Shown here one piece after another: positions 8,291-18,731 of a DNA stretch of 64,000 nt (the first letter of the stretch is position 1; each line of letters opens with the position of its first letter). The stretch comes from Rhizobium binae. Its GTDB lineage: Bacteria; Pseudomonadota; Alphaproteobacteria; Rhizobiales; Rhizobiaceae. Under the pieces are notes generated by a model, which did no database searches, had not been told where the DNA came from, and saw only the letters and a list, made by a program, of their open reading frames with translations. A program made the translations under genes and the position numbers. The stretch covers positions 1,615,001 through 1,679,000 of the forward strand of contig NZ_CP071604.1 in assembly GCF_017357225.1 (NCBI RefSeq), given 5' to 3'.

Positions 8291-10429
8291 ATGACCATTC
8301 TTTTATGGGTAATTGCATGCGGTCTGCTCTCGGTGGTCTATGCCGCCTGGGCAACCCGGTCGGTGCTTGCCGCCGATCAGGGCAATAGCCGGATGCAGGA
8401 GATCGCGGGTTATATCCGCGAAGGCGCTCAGGCCTATCTGACGCGCCAGTATCGCACCATTGCCCTTGTCGGCGTCGTCGTCTTCATTGCAGCCTGGCTG
8501 CTTCTTTCCGTCACGGCCGCGGTCGGTTTCCTGATCGGCGCCGTCCTGTCCGGTGCTGCCGGTTTCATCGGCATGCACGTCTCCGTTCGCGCCAACGTGC
8601 GCACCGCGCAGGCCGCGTCCGCCAGCCTCTCCGCCGGCCTCGACATTGCCTTCAAGTCGGGTGCGATCACCGGCATGCTGGTGGCGGGCCTCGCGCTGCT
8701 CGGCGTCTCCATCTACTATACCGTTTTGACCGTCGGGCTCGGCCATGAGAGTGGCTCGCGCGAAGTTATCGATGCGCTGGTGGCGCTCGGCTTCGGCGCG
8801 TCGCTGATCTCTATCTTCGCCCGTCTCGGCGGCGGCATCTTCACCAAGGGCGCCGATGTCGGCGGCGACCTCGTCGGAAAGGTGGAAGCCGGCATTCCCG
8901 AGGACGATCCGCGCAACCCGGCGACGATTGCCGATAACGTCGGCGATAATGTCGGCGACTGCGCCGGCATGGCTGCCGACCTCTTCGAGACCTATGCGGT
9001 CTCCGTCGTCGCCACCATGGTTCTCGCCGCGATCTTCTTTGCCGGCGCGCCGATCCTCCAGTCGGCGATGGTCTATCCGCTGGCGATCTGCGGCGCCTGC
9101 ATCATCACCTCGATCATCGGCACCTTCTTCGTCAAGCTCGGTTCGAACGGCTCGATCATGGGCGCGCTCTACAAGGGCCTCATCGTCACCGGGCTGCTGT
9201 CGATCGTCGGTCTCGGCGCCGCGACCTCGCTGACCGTCGGCTGGGGTTCACTTGGCACGGTCGCCGGCGCCGACGTGACGGGCACCAACCTGTTCGTCTG
9301 CGGCCTTGTCGGGCTCGTCGTCACCGCGCTAATCGTCGTCATCACCGAATATTACACCGGCACCGGCAAGCGTCCGGTCGTTTCGATCGCCCAGTCGTCG
9401 GTGACCGGCCACGGCACCAACGTCATCCAGGGTCTGGCGGTCTCTCTGGAATCGACCGCTCTGCCGGCCATCGTCATCGTCGGCGGCATTCTCGCCACCT
9501 ATCAGCTCGGTGGCCTTTTCGGCACCGGCATCGCGGTCACCGCCATGCTCGGCCTTGCCGGCATGATCGTTGCGCTCGATGCCTTCGGCCCGGTCACCGA
9601 CAATGCCGGCGGCATCGCCGAAATGTCGCATCTGCCGCCCGAGGTGCGCAAGTCGACCGATGCGCTCGACGCCGTCGGCAACACCACCAAAGCGGTCACC
9701 AAGGGTTACGCAATCGGTTCGGCCGGCCTCGGCGCGCTGGTGCTCTTTGCCGCCTATGCCAATGATCTTAGATATTTCGCCGCCCACGGCGACCAGTATC
9801 CCTATTTCGCCAATATCGGCGAAATCTCCTTTGAGCTGTCGAACCCCTATGTCGTCGCCGGCCTGCTGTTCGGCGGCCTGATTCCGTATCTCTTCGGCGG
9901 CATCGCCATGACCGCCGTCGGGCGCGCCGCCGGCTCGATCGTCGAGGAGGTCCGCCGTCAGTTCAAGATGAAGCCCGGCATCATGCAGGGCACGGAAAAG
10001 CCGGATTACGGCAAGGCCGTCGACCTCCTGACCAAGGCGGCTATCCGTGAGATGATCATACCGTCGCTGCTGCCGGTACTGGCGCCGGTCGTCGTCTATT
10101 TCGGCGTGCTTCTGATCTCCGGCTCCAAGGCCTCGGCCTTTGCCGCGCTTGGCGCATCGCTGCTCGGCGTCATCATCAACGGCCTCTTCGTCGCCATCTC
10201 GATGACGTCCGGCGGTGGCGCCTGGGATAATGCCAAGAAAAGCTTCGAGGACGGCTTCGTCGACAAGGACGGCGTGCGTCACATGAAGGGTTCGGATGCA
10301 CATAAGGCCTCCGTCACCGGTGATACCGTCGGCGATCCCTACAAGGACACAGCCGGCCCCGCCGTCAACCCGGCGATCAAGATCACCAATATCGTCGCGC
10401 TGCTGCTGCTGGCCGTTCTCGCCGGTTGA
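8291..10429 (+). CDS. hppA: Membrane-bound H+-translocating pyrophosphatase (K+-independent type)
   Basis: A 712-residue integral membrane pump with ~16 helices that couples pyrophosphate hydrolysis to proton export. The start ATG 8291 has GGGAGGA upstream and begins the hydrophobic first helix; a longer in-frame start would add polar residues. The substrate site [19 protein letters not shown] starts near residue 188, followed by [20 protein letters not shown]. Around residue 462 it reads NTTKAVTKG: Lys and Thr at the positions that are Ala and Gly in K+-dependent enzymes, so a K+-independent H+-pump is predicted. A terminator follows. Confidence 0.95.
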   Translation: MTILLWVIACGLLSVVYAAWATRSVLAADQGNSRMQEIAGYIREGAQAYLTRQYRTIALVGVVVFIAAWLLLSVTAAVGFLIGAVLSGAAGFIGMHVSVRANVRTAQAASASLSAGLDIAFKSGAITGMLVAGLALLGVSIYYTVLTVGLGHESGSREVIDALVALGFGASLISIFARLGGGIFTKGADVGGDLVGKVEAGIPEDDPRNPATIADNVGDNVGDCAGMAADLFETYAVSVVATMVLAAIFFAGAPILQSAMVYPLAICGACIITSIIGTFFVKLGSNGSIMGALYKGLIVTGLLSIVGLGAATSLTVGWGSLGTVAGADVTGTNLFVCGLVGLVVTALIVVITEYYTGTGKRPVVSIAQSSVTGHGTNVIQGLAVSLESTALPAIVIVGGILATYQLGGLFGTGIAVTAMLGLAGMIVALDAFGPVTDNAGGIAEMSHLPPEVRKSTDALDAVGNTTKAVTKGYAIGSAGLGALVLFAAYANDLRYFAAHGDQYPYFANIGEISFELSNPYVVAGLLFGGLIPYLFGGIAMTAVGRAAGSIVEEVRRQFKMKPGIMQGTEKPDYGKAVDLLTKAAIREMIIPSLLPVLAPVVVYFGVLLISGSKASAFAALGASLLGVIINGLFVAISMTSGGGAWDNAKKSFEDGFVDKDGVRHMKGSDAHKASVTGDTVGDPYKDTAGPAVNPAIKITNIVALLLLAVLAG

Positions 10430-10475
10430 TGGTCCAGGCACCGCGGTGCGCCGCGGATCCTACCCCGAACATAAA

Positions 10476-10503
10476 AAACCCGCCGCAGCGATCCGGCGGG
10501 TTT
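10476..10503. terminator. Bidirectional Rho-independent terminator between hppA and bamE
   Basis: AAACCCGCCG (10476-10485) pairs with CGGCGGGTTT (10494-10503) around an 8-nt loop. The A-run on the left gives a strong U-tract for the minus-strand bamE transcript; the TTT on the right gives a shorter one for hppA. It lies between two convergent genes. Confidence 0.85.
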
Positions 10504-10522
10504 CTGTTGGAAATCAGTCCGA

Positions 10523-11056
10523 TCAGCGCAGGCTGCTCGGATTTTGCGGCGTGCCGCCGGCCCCGCCGCCGAACAGGCTGCGGGCCGCGCTCGCGGCGCT
10601 GCCGCCGGAAAGCATCTGCTGCAGGAAGGTGAGTTCCTTGCCGCCGGTCGGCGTGACGCGCGAGATCGTATCGAAGACCTTGCCGTCCTGCAGCGTATAG
10701 TTGGCGCGGCGGGTGACGACGCCGTCCTTGTCGAAATAGATGGCCAGAACGGTCTGGTCGACGACTTTCAGCTTCTGGAAGGCGACGGCGCGCGTGCGGC
10801 GCTGCGAGATATAATAGAAAACCTCACCGTCGAAGGTCGCTGTCGTCGACGGCGTGCCGAGCGACAGCAGGACCTGCTCGCGGCTGGAGCCTTCCGGGAC
10901 GAGATTGAGCGACTGCTGATCGACGACGTAGCCGCCGTTGAGCACGGTGCCGGTCTGGCAGCCAGAAAGAGCAGTGGTGGAGGCGATTATGAAGGCAATG
11001 GCCGCGTTGCTGAAGAATTTCATGTCAGACTTGAAATACCGTTTCTTCAACGACAT
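10523..11056 (-). CDS. bamE: Outer membrane assembly lipoprotein BamE (SmpA/OmlA)
   Basis: A 177-residue lipoprotein of the BAM complex. A basic N-region and hydrophobic core end in lipobox LSGC (Cys 33), then VVDQQSLNLVPEGSSREQVL and LGTPSTTATFDGEVFYYISQ, the SmpA/OmlA core. ATG 11056 has GGGAG rather close upstream; the internal ATG at 11023 would give a normal 22-residue signal peptide and is a real alternative. Rhizobial BamE is longer than the E. coli protein. It is convergent with hppA and divergent from the bc1 chaperone gene. Confidence 0.87.
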   Translation of the reverse strand: MSLKKRYFKSDMKFFSNAAIAFIIASTTALSGCQTGTVLNGGYVVDQQSLNLVPEGSSREQVLLSLGTPSTTATFDGEVFYYISQRRTRAVAFQKLKVVDQTVLAIYFDKDGVVTRRANYTLQDGKVFDTISRVTPTGGKELTFLQQMLSGGSAASAARSLFGGGAGGTPQNPSSLR

Positions 11057-11298
11057 CTACTCCCTTGAGTGTCGATAACAGCCGTTTGGGCCTTACACGC
11101 TTCCTCCTGCAAAACCATTGTGGCCATTCCGGGTCGAATGTCCCGAATTCATTCCGCCGACGCCTCGAAGGCGTCGTCCCGAAACCGGCCACGATCGGCA
11201 TTGCAATTCGCGCCTGCTTCGGTAAACCAGCTTTCGAAATCATGCAACAAGGCCAGGCGCCAGCCGGCGTGAAGATTGAGGCATTTCCGGAAAAAACA

Positions 11299-11835
11299 AT
11301 GATCTTCGGACGACTCTTCCGTAAGAAAAACAACAATCAGACGATTGTCGACCGGCAATATGCGGCGCTGACGGCCGCCGCGCGCATGCCTGATCTCTAT
11401 GAGCGGCTCAACGTGCCGGATACGGTCATGGGCCGTTTCGAAATGCTGTCGATCGTGATGATTCTGTTTTTTCGCCGTACGCGCACCTCCGCCGTCAGCG
11501 GCCAGGAGATCGCCCAGGAGATCGTCGACGCCTTTTTCCAGGACATCGACTACTCGATCCGCGAACTCGGCATCGGCGATAACAGTGTGCCGAAACGCAT
11601 GAAGAAACTCGCCGGCATGTTTTACGGCCGGCTCGAAGCCTATTCGAAGGCGATGGATGCCGGCGATCGCGAAGCGCTCGCGCTCGCCCTCCAGCGCAAT
11701 ATCTACCCCGAAAGTCCAGCGCCCGCCGATGTGTCCGGCTTGGCCGGCTGGATGATGGCGGCAGAAGCCCACTTGTCTGCCGTTCCGGAAGAGATGATTG
11801 CCAGCGGCGCAGCAACGCTGCCACCGGTTGTCTGA
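11299..11835 (+). CDS. Ubiquinol-cytochrome c chaperone (CBP3 family)
   Basis: A 178-residue protein of the CBP3/UQCC1 family, which helps cytochrome b mature into the bc1 complex. ATG 11299 was chosen because IFGRLFRKKNNNQTIVDRQY is the conserved beginning; the frame upstream is open but not family-like. Recognisable blocks are MGRFEMLSIVMILFFRR (~44-60) and NSVPKRMKKLAGMFYGRLEA (~95-114). It sits 11 bp before the DUF177 gene and upstream of plsX-fabH, a common alphaproteobacterial order. Confidence 0.85.
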   Translation: MIFGRLFRKKNNNQTIVDRQYAALTAAARMPDLYERLNVPDTVMGRFEMLSIVMILFFRRTRTSAVSGQEIAQEIVDAFFQDIDYSIRELGIGDNSVPKRMKKLAGMFYGRLEAYSKAMDAGDREALALALQRNIYPESPAPADVSGLAGWMMAAEAHLSAVPEEMIASGAATLPPVV

Positions 11836-11846
11836 AGGAGGAAACG

Positions 11847-12401
11847 ATGAAAAACGATCGGGACGCTGTTCCTTTCTCCTATCGCGTGAAGGTCGGCCAT
11901 ATCTCCGCCAACCCCGTCGAGGTCCATATCGAGGCCGACGCTAGCGAGTTGAAGGCGCTTGCCGAGGCCTGGAGCGTCGTCTCCGTCCAGGATCTGAGCG
12001 CCGACCTGCAGATTGCCCGCTGGAAGCGCGACGGGGTGCGCGTCAAGGGCCGGGTGCAGGCGAAGATCATCCAGTCCTGCGTCGTGACGCTGGAACCGGT
12101 CGAAGCCGCCATCGATGAAAGCTTCGAGCAGATCTTCGTGCCCGAGGGTTCCAAGCTTGCCCGCCAGCCCGGAAACGACGCCGGCGAAATGCTGCTCGAT
12201 CCCGACGGTCCTGATCTGCCCGAGACCTTTGTCGGCGATACGATCGATGCCGGCGAGGTGGTCGCGGAGTTCGCCGCTCTTGCGATCGACCCCTATCCGC
12301 GCAAGCAGGGCGTCGAGTTCGAAGGTCACATCGAGGATAGCGGCGAGAACGACAAAAAGCCCTCCGCGTTCGCGGTTCTCAAGGACTGGAAAAAGGACTG
12401 A
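11847..12401 (+). CDS. YceD/DUF177 family protein
   Basis: A 184-residue member of the YceD family that precedes rpmF or plsX in many bacteria and is linked to 23S rRNA and L32 homeostasis. The central block VQAKIIQSCVVTLEPVEAAI (~71-90) and the acidic tail are family features. A very strong AAGGAGG lies 5 nt before the ATG. Position between the bc1 chaperone and plsX is conserved in Rhizobiales. Precise function in rhizobia is not established. Confidence 0.83.
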   Translation: MKNDRDAVPFSYRVKVGHISANPVEVHIEADASELKALAEAWSVVSVQDLSADLQIARWKRDGVRVKGRVQAKIIQSCVVTLEPVEAAIDESFEQIFVPEGSKLARQPGNDAGEMLLDPDGPDLPETFVGDTIDAGEVVAEFAALAIDPYPRKQGVEFEGHIEDSGENDKKPSAFAVLKDWKKD

Positions 12402-12500
12402 AGCCTCTCTGGCATTTGACACAATTCAGTTGTATGCGACGCCAAAACCGGTATTTTGGCCGAAATTTCGCCCCTCGGCGAAAAGAAGGATCAGGGACGC

Positions 12501-13547
12501 GTGATCAGAATATCTCTCGACCTCATGGGTGGCGACTTTGGTCCCCAGGTTGTCATCCCCGGCGCTGCCAAGGCGCTGGATCGGCATCCGGATATTTACT
12601 TCGTATTTTACGGTCTTAAGGAACAGTGCGATCCAGTTCTCGCCAAGTTTCCGAAACTTAAGGAAAAGTCGGTCTTTCACGATTGCGAGCTTGCGGTCAG
12701 CATGGAAGAGAAGCCGAGCCAGGCGCTGCGCCGCGGCCGCTATATCTCCACCATGTGGCGTTCGATCGAGGCGGTTAAGACGGGCGACGCCGATGTCGCG
12801 GTCTCGGCCGGCAATACCGGGGCGATGATGGCAATGGCGAAGTTCTGTCTTCGCACCATGGCCAATATCGAACGCCCGGCGATCGCGGCGATCTGGCCGA
12901 CGCTGAAGGGTGAGAGCATCGTGCTCGATGTCGGCGCGACGATCGGCGCTGACGCGCAGCAGCTGATGGATTTCGCCCTGATGGGCGGCGCCATGGCGCG
13001 CGCGCTTTTTGAGATCGAACGTCCGACGATCGGCCTTCTGAATGTCGGCGTTGAAGAGGTGAAAGGCCAGGAGGAGGTCAAGGAGGCCGGCCGGCTGTTG
13101 CGCGAGGCGAACATCGATTCGCTCGAATATTCCGGCTTCGTCGAGGGCAACGACCTCGGCAAGGGTACGGTCGACGTCGTCGTCACCGAAGGATTCTCCG
13201 GCAATATCGCGCTCAAGACCGCCGAAGGCACGGCCAAGCAAATCGCCGAATATCTGCGTGCCGCCATGTCGCGCACGCTGCTCGCCCGCATCGGTTATCT
13301 CTTTGCCAAAGGCGCCTTCGACATGCTTCGCGAGAAACTCGATCCGAGCAAGGTCAACGGCGGCGTGTTTCTCGGCCTGAACGGCATCGTCATCAAAAGC
13401 CATGGCGGCGCCAATGCCGAAGGCATTGCCGCTGCGATCGAGGTCGGCTACGACATGGCCAAGAACGGCCTCAATCAGAAAATAGAAAACGATCTTAAGA
13501 AATATCATGCCAAGCGCCTGCCCCCGATGGGCCCGGAAGCGGCATGA
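12501..13547 (+). CDS. plsX: Phosphate acyltransferase PlsX
   Basis: A 348-residue enzyme that makes acyl-phosphate from acyl-ACP for phosphatidic acid synthesis. GTG 12501 was chosen because [20 protein letters not shown] is the universal PlsX N-terminus and AAGGA/AGGGA lies upstream. Further motifs are [15 protein letters not shown] (~96-110) and [20 protein letters not shown] (~285-304). The stop overlaps an ATGA that may be read as an early fabH start, so plsX and fabH are coupled. Confidence 0.94.
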   Translation: MIRISLDLMGGDFGPQVVIPGAAKALDRHPDIYFVFYGLKEQCDPVLAKFPKLKEKSVFHDCELAVSMEEKPSQALRRGRYISTMWRSIEAVKTGDADVAVSAGNTGAMMAMAKFCLRTMANIERPAIAAIWPTLKGESIVLDVGATIGADAQQLMDFALMGGAMARALFEIERPTIGLLNVGVEEVKGQEEVKEAGRLLREANIDSLEYSGFVEGNDLGKGTVDVVVTEGFSGNIALKTAEGTAKQIAEYLRAAMSRTLLARIGYLFAKGAFDMLREKLDPSKVNGGVFLGLNGIVIKSHGGANAEGIAAAIEVGYDMAKNGLNQKIENDLKKYHAKRLPPMGPEAA

Positions 13548-13567
13548 GCGATGGGGTTCAATCGAAT

Positions 13568-14539
13568 ATGATCCGTTCAGTGGTTCGCGGGTTCGGAGCC
13601 GCACTTCCGAAGCGCGTGGTGACCAATCGTGACATGGAAGCCATCGTCGATACGTCGGACGAATGGATCGTCCAGCGCACCGGCATCCGTCAGCGTTACG
13701 TGGCCGGCGACGAAGAGACGACCGCCTCGCTCGGCGAGGCCGCCGCGCGCGCGGCGCTCGAAAACGGCGGCTTGACGCCTGCCGACATCGATCTCATCAT
13801 CTGCGCCACTTCGACGCCTGACAACACGTTTCCGGCGACCTCGGTCAACATCCAGAACCGTCTCGGCATGAACCATGGCTTCGCCTTTGACGTTCAGGCC
13901 GTCTGCACCGGTTTCGTCTATGCGGTGACGACCGCGGACGCCTATATCCGCGGCGGCCTCGCAAAACGCGTTCTGGTCATCGGCGCCGAGACTTTTTCGC
14001 GCATTCTCGACTGGAACGACCGCACGACTTGCGTGCTCTTCGGCGACGGCGCCGGCGCGATCGTGCTGGAGGCGGCCGAGGGAGAAGGGACGTCCGCAGA
14101 CCGCGGCGTACTGACCGCGCATCTGCGTTCCGACGGTTCGCACAAGGAAAAGCTGTATGTCGACGGCGGACCGTCGACAACGGGCACCGTGGGCAAGCTG
14201 CGCATGGAAGGCCGCGAGGTTTTCAAATACGCCGTCGGTATGATTACCGATGTCATTCAGGCTGCGTTCGATGCGACCGGCACCACCGCCGACGATCTTG
14301 ACTGGCTGGTGCCGCACCAGGCCAATCGACGCATCATCGACGGTTCTGCGAAGAAGCTGAACATAGCTCCGGAAAAAGTCGTCGTCACCGTCGATCTGCA
14401 CGGCAATACCTCGGCCGCCTCGATCCCGCTCGCCCTTGCGACCGCCGCCGGCGACGGCCGCATCAAGAAGGGCGACCTGGTGATGCTCGAAGCGATGGGC
14501 GGCGGTTTCACCTGGGGCGCCGTTCTGCTGCGCTGGTAA
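13568..14539 (+). CDS. fabH: 3-oxoacyl-ACP synthase III
   Basis: A 323-residue condensing enzyme that starts fatty acid synthesis by joining acetyl-CoA to malonyl-ACP. The triad is Cys113 (QAVCTGF), His250 (PHQANRR) and Asn280 (HGNTSAAS). The start [17 protein letters not shown] matches the usual rhizobial FabH N-terminus; an ATG at 13544 overlapping the plsX stop would add eight residues. It follows plsX directly and precedes ihfA, the standard order. Confidence 0.94.
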   Translation: MIRSVVRGFGAALPKRVVTNRDMEAIVDTSDEWIVQRTGIRQRYVAGDEETTASLGEAAARAALENGGLTPADIDLIICATSTPDNTFPATSVNIQNRLGMNHGFAFDVQAVCTGFVYAVTTADAYIRGGLAKRVLVIGAETFSRILDWNDRTTCVLFGDGAGAIVLEAAEGEGTSADRGVLTAHLRSDGSHKEKLYVDGGPSTTGTVGKLRMEGREVFKYAVGMITDVIQAAFDATGTTADDLDWLVPHQANRRIIDGSAKKLNIAPEKVVVTVDLHGNTSAASIPLALATAAGDGRIKKGDLVMLEAMGGGFTWGAVLLRW

Positions 14540-14645
14540 GCACGGATCCTAAAAAACTGGCGGCGAACAAGAGCTTGACCGTGAGGCGCAAGATAAATAC
14601 TCTTCGTTTGCTTTGACAAAATAATTTGTAATGCGCGGGGAAACC

Positions 14646-14984
14646 ATGACCGGAAAAACAGTGACGCGAGCAGACCTGGCGGAATCGGTTTTCCGAAAGG
14701 TTGGGCTCTCCCGGACGGAATCCGCCGAACTTGTGGAAACCGTCATCGACGAAATCTGCAATGCCATCGTCCGTGGTGAAACCGTCAAGCTTTCTTCCTT
14801 CGCCACCTTCCAGGTTCGCGACAAGAACGAGCGGATCGGCCGTAACCCGAAGACCGGCGAGGAGGTTCCGATCTCTCCCCGCCGGGTCATGACCTTCAAG
14901 GCATCGAATGTGCTGAAAACGCGCATCCTCAAGGCGCATGTCGCTCGCAAGGTCAAGCTGAAGCCGCAGAACCCGGCTCCCTGA
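14646..14984 (+). CDS. ihfA: Integration host factor subunit alpha
   Basis: A 112-residue DNA-bending protein (himA). GGGGAAACC precedes ATG 14646; an earlier in-frame ATG at 14631 lacks a ribosome site. [20 protein letters not shown] opens the HU/IHF fold, [20 protein letters not shown] contains the beta-arm start, and the arm tip is [11 protein letters not shown], whose Pro intercalates in the DNA minor groove. It acts as a heterodimer with IhfB, which is not in this window. The merR gene lies ~150 bp downstream, as in other alphaproteobacteria. Confidence 0.93.
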   Translation: MTGKTVTRADLAESVFRKVGLSRTESAELVETVIDEICNAIVRGETVKLSSFATFQVRDKNERIGRNPKTGEEVPISPRRVMTFKASNVLKTRILKAHVARKVKLKPQNPAP

Positions 14985-15136
14985 TATCGGTCTTGCTCCT
15001 GCTCGGAACGGCCTTTTTTCTCTGGCATCATTCATCCCCTGTGCGCAACGTCGACACATGACTTGAATTGTCGGCGCCAAACCTTTGAAATATGATGAGT
15101 CGCCGTTGGATCGAGCCTGCGAGGTTGCGTAGCAGT

Positions 15137-15679
15137 ATGACGTTGGACAAGAGCCCCGATGCCTTCCGCACCATCAGCGAAGTCGCAGACGATCTTGATC
15201 TGCCGCAGCATGTGCTGCGCTTCTGGGAAACGCGGTTTCCCCAGATAAAGCCGATGAAGCGCGGCGGTGGCCGTCGCTATTACCGGCCGGAGGATGTCGA
15301 CCTTCTCAAGGGCATCCGGCATTTGCTCTATGATCACGGCTATACGATCAAGGGCGTGCAAAAGCTTCTCAAGACCAACGGAAACAAGTTCGTCATATCG
15401 GTCGGCCACGGCGATCTCGCCAGCGTCGAGGCGCTTGCCTCGGGCGTGCAGGAGACGGGATCGGGCGAGCCCCGCGTCGGCATGGCCGAGGAGGACCAGA
15501 TCGTCGGCCGCGCCAAGCCGCCGATCACCCGCCGGTTCTTCAATTTCGTCGCCGGAGACGACGATCAGCCCGAAGTCTCGATCGGCAAGTCGAGCGTGGG
15601 CAAGGAAGACAGGGCGCTGCTGCAGGAGGCGCTTTACGACCTCCTCGAGTGCAAGCGTCTGCTCGATCAGGTGCGCTGA
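15137..15679 (+). CDS. MerR family transcriptional regulator
   Basis: A 180-residue regulator with an N-terminal winged helix-turn-helix: [20 protein letters not shown] then [20 protein letters not shown] (residues ~10-50), typical of the MerR genes that follow ihfA. The C-terminal half is poorly conserved and has no cysteine pair, so metal sensing is unlikely. ATG 15137 was preferred to 15092, which adds a non-family 15-residue extension. The target and effector are unknown. Confidence 0.86.
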   Translation: MTLDKSPDAFRTISEVADDLDLPQHVLRFWETRFPQIKPMKRGGGRRYYRPEDVDLLKGIRHLLYDHGYTIKGVQKLLKTNGNKFVISVGHGDLASVEALASGVQETGSGEPRVGMAEEDQIVGRAKPPITRRFFNFVAGDDDQPEVSIGKSSVGKEDRALLQEALYDLLECKRLLDQVR

Positions 15680-15691
15680 AGGAAACACTCC

Positions 15692-16039
15692 TTAGGCTTC
15701 GGCAAGCAGCTTCATCGCCTGTTCGAGTTCGCTGAGCTGGAATGGCTTGCGCAGGACCGGCAGAGTGCTTGGGGTGCTGCCTTCCGGTGCACTGCCATAG
15801 CCTGTCGCGTAGAGGTAGGGTTTGCAGCGCTCGTCGAGCAGCTTTGCGACCGGCAGCGAACTCCGGCCGGCAAGCGAGACGTCTAGGATGGCGGCGTCGA
15901 ACTCCGTGTCTCTGGCAGCTGAGAGCGCCCTTTCCAGATCGGGCGCGGTTGCGCAAACCCGATAGCCGAGATCGCTGAGCATGTCCTCGAGCAGCATGGC
16001 GATCAGCGCATCGTCCTCGACGATGAATATGTCTTTCAT
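15692..16039 (-). CDS. Single-domain response regulator
   Basis: A 115-residue stand-alone receiver domain with no output domain. Acidic pocket VEDD (8-10), phospho-acceptor Asp53 in AAILDVSLAG, switch residue Thr79 in YATGYG and conserved Lys98 in LRKPF are all present, so it should be phosphorylated. ATG 16039 has GAGG upstream. It is convergent with merR (12 bp gap) and divergent from the hybrid histidine kinase, its most obvious partner. It may act as a phosphate sink or through protein contacts. Confidence 0.88.
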   Translation of the reverse strand: MKDIFIVEDDALIAMLLEDMLSDLGYRVCATAPDLERALSAARDTEFDAAILDVSLAGRSSLPVAKLLDERCKPYLYATGYGSAPEGSTPSTLPVLRKPFQLSELEQAMKLLAEA

Positions 16040-16410
16040 GACCTCATCCTCACATTCCCTTGCCGGCACGAAGATTTATCTGGACCGCTTGTGTCGCTCG
16101 TCAAGACGCTGCGCGCAGCGGTGGTAAAACCTGTCGCGCAAAACCATGACGCGGTTTTGCGACACGATATGTGTAAACATAAAAACCTGAGGCGCCGCAA
16201 GCGAATCTGAAGGATCGCGCCGCGCTTTGGAAACAGCATATTGCCCGGTGAAATTCGATGTGCAAAAGCTGGGAGGCCGTTTCGGCGACGGCCACCGCAT
16301 AATTCCTGAAATCGGAATCGATTTACGGAAAAAATTATGCAGTAATTCAAAGCGTTGCAGCGTCCTTTGCGTGTTTAAGGGATGCACGGCGCTGTGAGAA
16401 GGGGTGTGGA
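16040..16410. promoter_or_regulatory. Divergent regulatory region between response regulator and histidine kinase
   Basis: 371 bp without a credible gene. GCAAAACC (16138-16145) and GGTTTTGC (16153-16160) form an 8-bp inverted repeat around ATGACGC, flanked by outward TGTC (16132-16135) and GACA (16161-16164). A second palindrome, TATGT-GTAA-ACATA, is at 16168-16181. These could be operators or leader structures for either divergent gene. Confidence 0.4.
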
Positions 16411-18057
16411 ATGGATTTGCTGAGTGCCACGGATTGGCTGCGTCACAGGCCGGGCTATACCTATCCGTTGGCCGTTGCCTTCGTCGGCCTGACGTTTCTT
16501 CTGAGACTTGCCGGCAGCGATTATCTCTCCGGCTTTCCGTTCCTGACCTTCCTCCCGGCGATATTGCTCGCCAGTTTCATCGGCGGCGCAGGGCCGGGCC
16601 TTGTCGCGGCCATGGTTGCAGCGTTCGTCGTTCAACAGTTTTTCGTCGAGCCGTATGACGCGTTCTGGCCGACCAGCGCCGGCCAATGGGTTGGCCTGTC
16701 GACTTATCTGGTCAATGCCGCGATCATCATCGGACTGATGGAGATGATCATCGTCGCCCATGGCAGGCAGAGCCGCCTGCGCTCCGAGCTCAACAGTTTC
16801 AACGCCCGCCTGGAGGAGACGGTGGCCGAGCGCACTGCCGCACTCAGGCACGAGATGGACGAGAATGCCGCCGCCCAGGCGCAGGTCCGCCAGTTGCAGA
16901 AGATGGAGACGATCGGTCAGCTCACAGGCGGCGTCGCTCATGATTTCAACAACATGCTGGCGATCATCATCGGCAATCTCGATCTTGCCCAGCGGCGCAT
17001 GACCGGACATGAGGATCCGCGCCTGCTGAACTCCCTTCAGAATGCCAGGGACGGGGCCCAGCGGGCCGCGGTATTGACTGCGCGTCTTCTCGCCTTCTCG
17101 CGCCAGCAGCCGCTCGCCCCGGAGGTGATCGACGTCAACAAGCTGGTCGGCGGAATGTCGGAATTGCTCCGGCGCACGCTCGGCGAACATATCCGCATCG
17201 AGACCGTGCTTGCCGGCGGCCTCTGGCCGAGTTTTGCCGATTTGAGCCAACTCGAAAACGCCATGCTGAACCTGGCCGTCAATGCGCGCGACGCGATGCC
17301 TGGCGGCGGTCATCTGACGATCGAGACTGCCAATACCGAACTGGATGAGCGATATTCGCGGATGCATTCGGAGGTCGAAGCAGGCCAGTATGTGATGATC
17401 AGCATGACCGACACTGGCACCGGCATGTCGCCTGATGTGATCGACCGCGCCTTCGATCCGTTTTACACGACCAAGGGACCCGGCAAAGGGACGGGCCTCG
17501 GCCTCAGCCAGGTTTACGGCTACATCAAGCAGAGCGGCGGCCATATCAAGATCTATTCGGAGATCGATCGCGGAACGACGGTGAAGATCTATCTGCCACG
17601 CCATGTCGGCAAGGCGGATGCGCGCCTCGCTGCCGCCGGCGCCCAGCCGATTCCCCAGGGCAGCGTCAACGATACGATCCTGGTGGTTGAGGACGATGAA
17701 CACGTCCGTACCATGACCGCCGAAAGCTTGCATGAACTCGGTTACACCGTATTGCAGGCGGGAAGCGGCCTAGAGGCGCTTGTCCTTCTCGAGGAGAATG
17801 CGGACGTCGACCTGATCTTCACCGATATTGTGATGCCGCAGATGAGCGGGCGTCAGCTTGCCGACGCCGTTCAGGAAAAATGGCCGACGATCCGCATCCT
17901 TTACACCACGGGCTACACTCGCAACGCCATCGTCCACAATGGCGTGCTTGATCACGGCGTTTCGCTGCTCTCCAAGCCTTTCAGCCTGGAGCAGCTCGCC
18001 CATAAAATCCGCGAACTCTTGAATATGCCGTTAAGGGTGGGAGACGAGGGAACCTGA
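16411..18057 (+). CDS. Hybrid sensor histidine kinase with DUF4118-type membrane region and receiver
   Basis: A 548-residue membrane kinase. Four hydrophobic segments in residues ~18-115 (DUF4118-like, KdpD-type) are followed by a coiled coil (~120-165) and HisKA with phospho-His177 in GGVAHDFNNML. The ATPase domain has DTGTGMSP and GKGTGLGLSQVYGY. A C-terminal receiver (~425-540) has its Asp near 472 in IFTDIVMPQMSG and Lys in LSKPFS. There is no large periplasmic loop, so the signal is probably membrane or cytoplasmic. The stand-alone receiver gene is divergent from it. GGGG lies 6 nt before the start. Confidence 0.88.
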   Translation: MDLLSATDWLRHRPGYTYPLAVAFVGLTFLLRLAGSDYLSGFPFLTFLPAILLASFIGGAGPGLVAAMVAAFVVQQFFVEPYDAFWPTSAGQWVGLSTYLVNAAIIIGLMEMIIVAHGRQSRLRSELNSFNARLEETVAERTAALRHEMDENAAAQAQVRQLQKMETIGQLTGGVAHDFNNMLAIIIGNLDLAQRRMTGHEDPRLLNSLQNARDGAQRAAVLTARLLAFSRQQPLAPEVIDVNKLVGGMSELLRRTLGEHIRIETVLAGGLWPSFADLSQLENAMLNLAVNARDAMPGGGHLTIETANTELDERYSRMHSEVEAGQYVMISMTDTGTGMSPDVIDRAFDPFYTTKGPGKGTGLGLSQVYGYIKQSGGHIKIYSEIDRGTTVKIYLPRHVGKADARLAAAGAQPIPQGSVNDTILVVEDDEHVRTMTAESLHELGYTVLQAGSGLEALVLLEENADVDLIFTDIVMPQMSGRQLADAVQEKWPTIRILYTTGYTRNAIVHNGVLDHGVSLLSKPFSLEQLAHKIRELLNMPLRVGDEGT

Positions 18058-18095
18058 AGTCGCGCGCGACGCGCGTCTCCAGCCCCCCGAGCACC

Positions 18096-18410
18096 TTATT
18101 CAAGCACCTGAATCACGCGGTGCGTCTCCGGTTCGACGATGACGCGCCGCTCGTTGATGACCGTGTAGCCATACCCGTCGACATTGGGCACGGTGTGGAC
18201 TTCGACGGTATCCGGCAGCGTCGCGCCAACGGTGATCTCACCGTCATAGACAACTGACGGCGTGTTTTGCTCCATGACGTAAGTGCGCACCTCGCCGGGC
18301 AGGACGACGGAGCCGGCTGGTGCGGGATCGGAGACGATGACGGTGCTTTGTGCGAAGGCGGCCGAGCAGATGGTCAGCATGGCGGCCGTAGCCAACATGG
18401 TCTTTCGCAT
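18096..18410 (-). CDS. DUF1236-like small exported protein
   Basis: A 104-residue protein with a clear signal peptide (RKTMLATAAMLTICSAAFAQ, cleavage after AFA-Q about residue 20). The C-terminal block RTYVMEQNTPSV...VNERRVIVEPETHRV resembles the DUF1236 repeat common in Rhizobiales periplasmic proteins of unknown role. GGAGAACATCCC precedes the ATG. It is convergent with the histidine kinase; GTCGCGCGCGAC (18059-18070), a perfect 12-bp palindrome, lies between them. Confidence 0.75.
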   Translation of the reverse strand: MRKTMLATAAMLTICSAAFAQSTVIVSDPAPAGSVVLPGEVRTYVMEQNTPSVVYDGEITVGATLPDTVEVHTVPNVDGYGYTVINERRVIVEPETHRVIQVLE

Positions 18411-18731
18411 GGGATGTTCTCCTTTTTAAACCCTGGACATCCAGGCAACGTTGGCCATGCCGCATAGTTCCGCCGCCGGCTGGCCGTCTTGGCGCAGGCC
18501 GCGGGATACCAGTAGCTTGTTGCCAAACGACTTTATGCACCATACGGTTGAGTTGTTCGAATCACGTTCAGTGCGAGTCTTCCGGTGGCAGCAGGGGCGG
18601 GCTCTTTACCATTCATTAACCATGTCGGCGGTTTATGTCAGGTGAACGGCCGCGTGGTCGTTGATTCGAAGGTCCGTCGCGCTCCGGTTTGCGAATGGAT
18701 ATCTGAAAAGACGATTGCGGCGGCTCGAGAC
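18411..18731. promoter_or_regulatory. Divergent region upstream of the cellulose operon
   Basis: 321 bp without a gene. A palindrome CCTGGA-CA-TCCAGG lies at 18432-18445, close to the DUF1236 gene start, and an AT-richer patch (CATTCATTAACCATG, ~18611) lies nearer bcsN. The promoters of both divergent units must be here; I could not place a -35/-10 pair with confidence. Confidence 0.35.

Noticed and set aside
6946..8298. Long minus-strand frame of 450 codons
   Set aside because: It lies opposite ribH and nusB, both clear genes; its composition is the usual shadow of GC-rich coding DNA and no family is recognisable.
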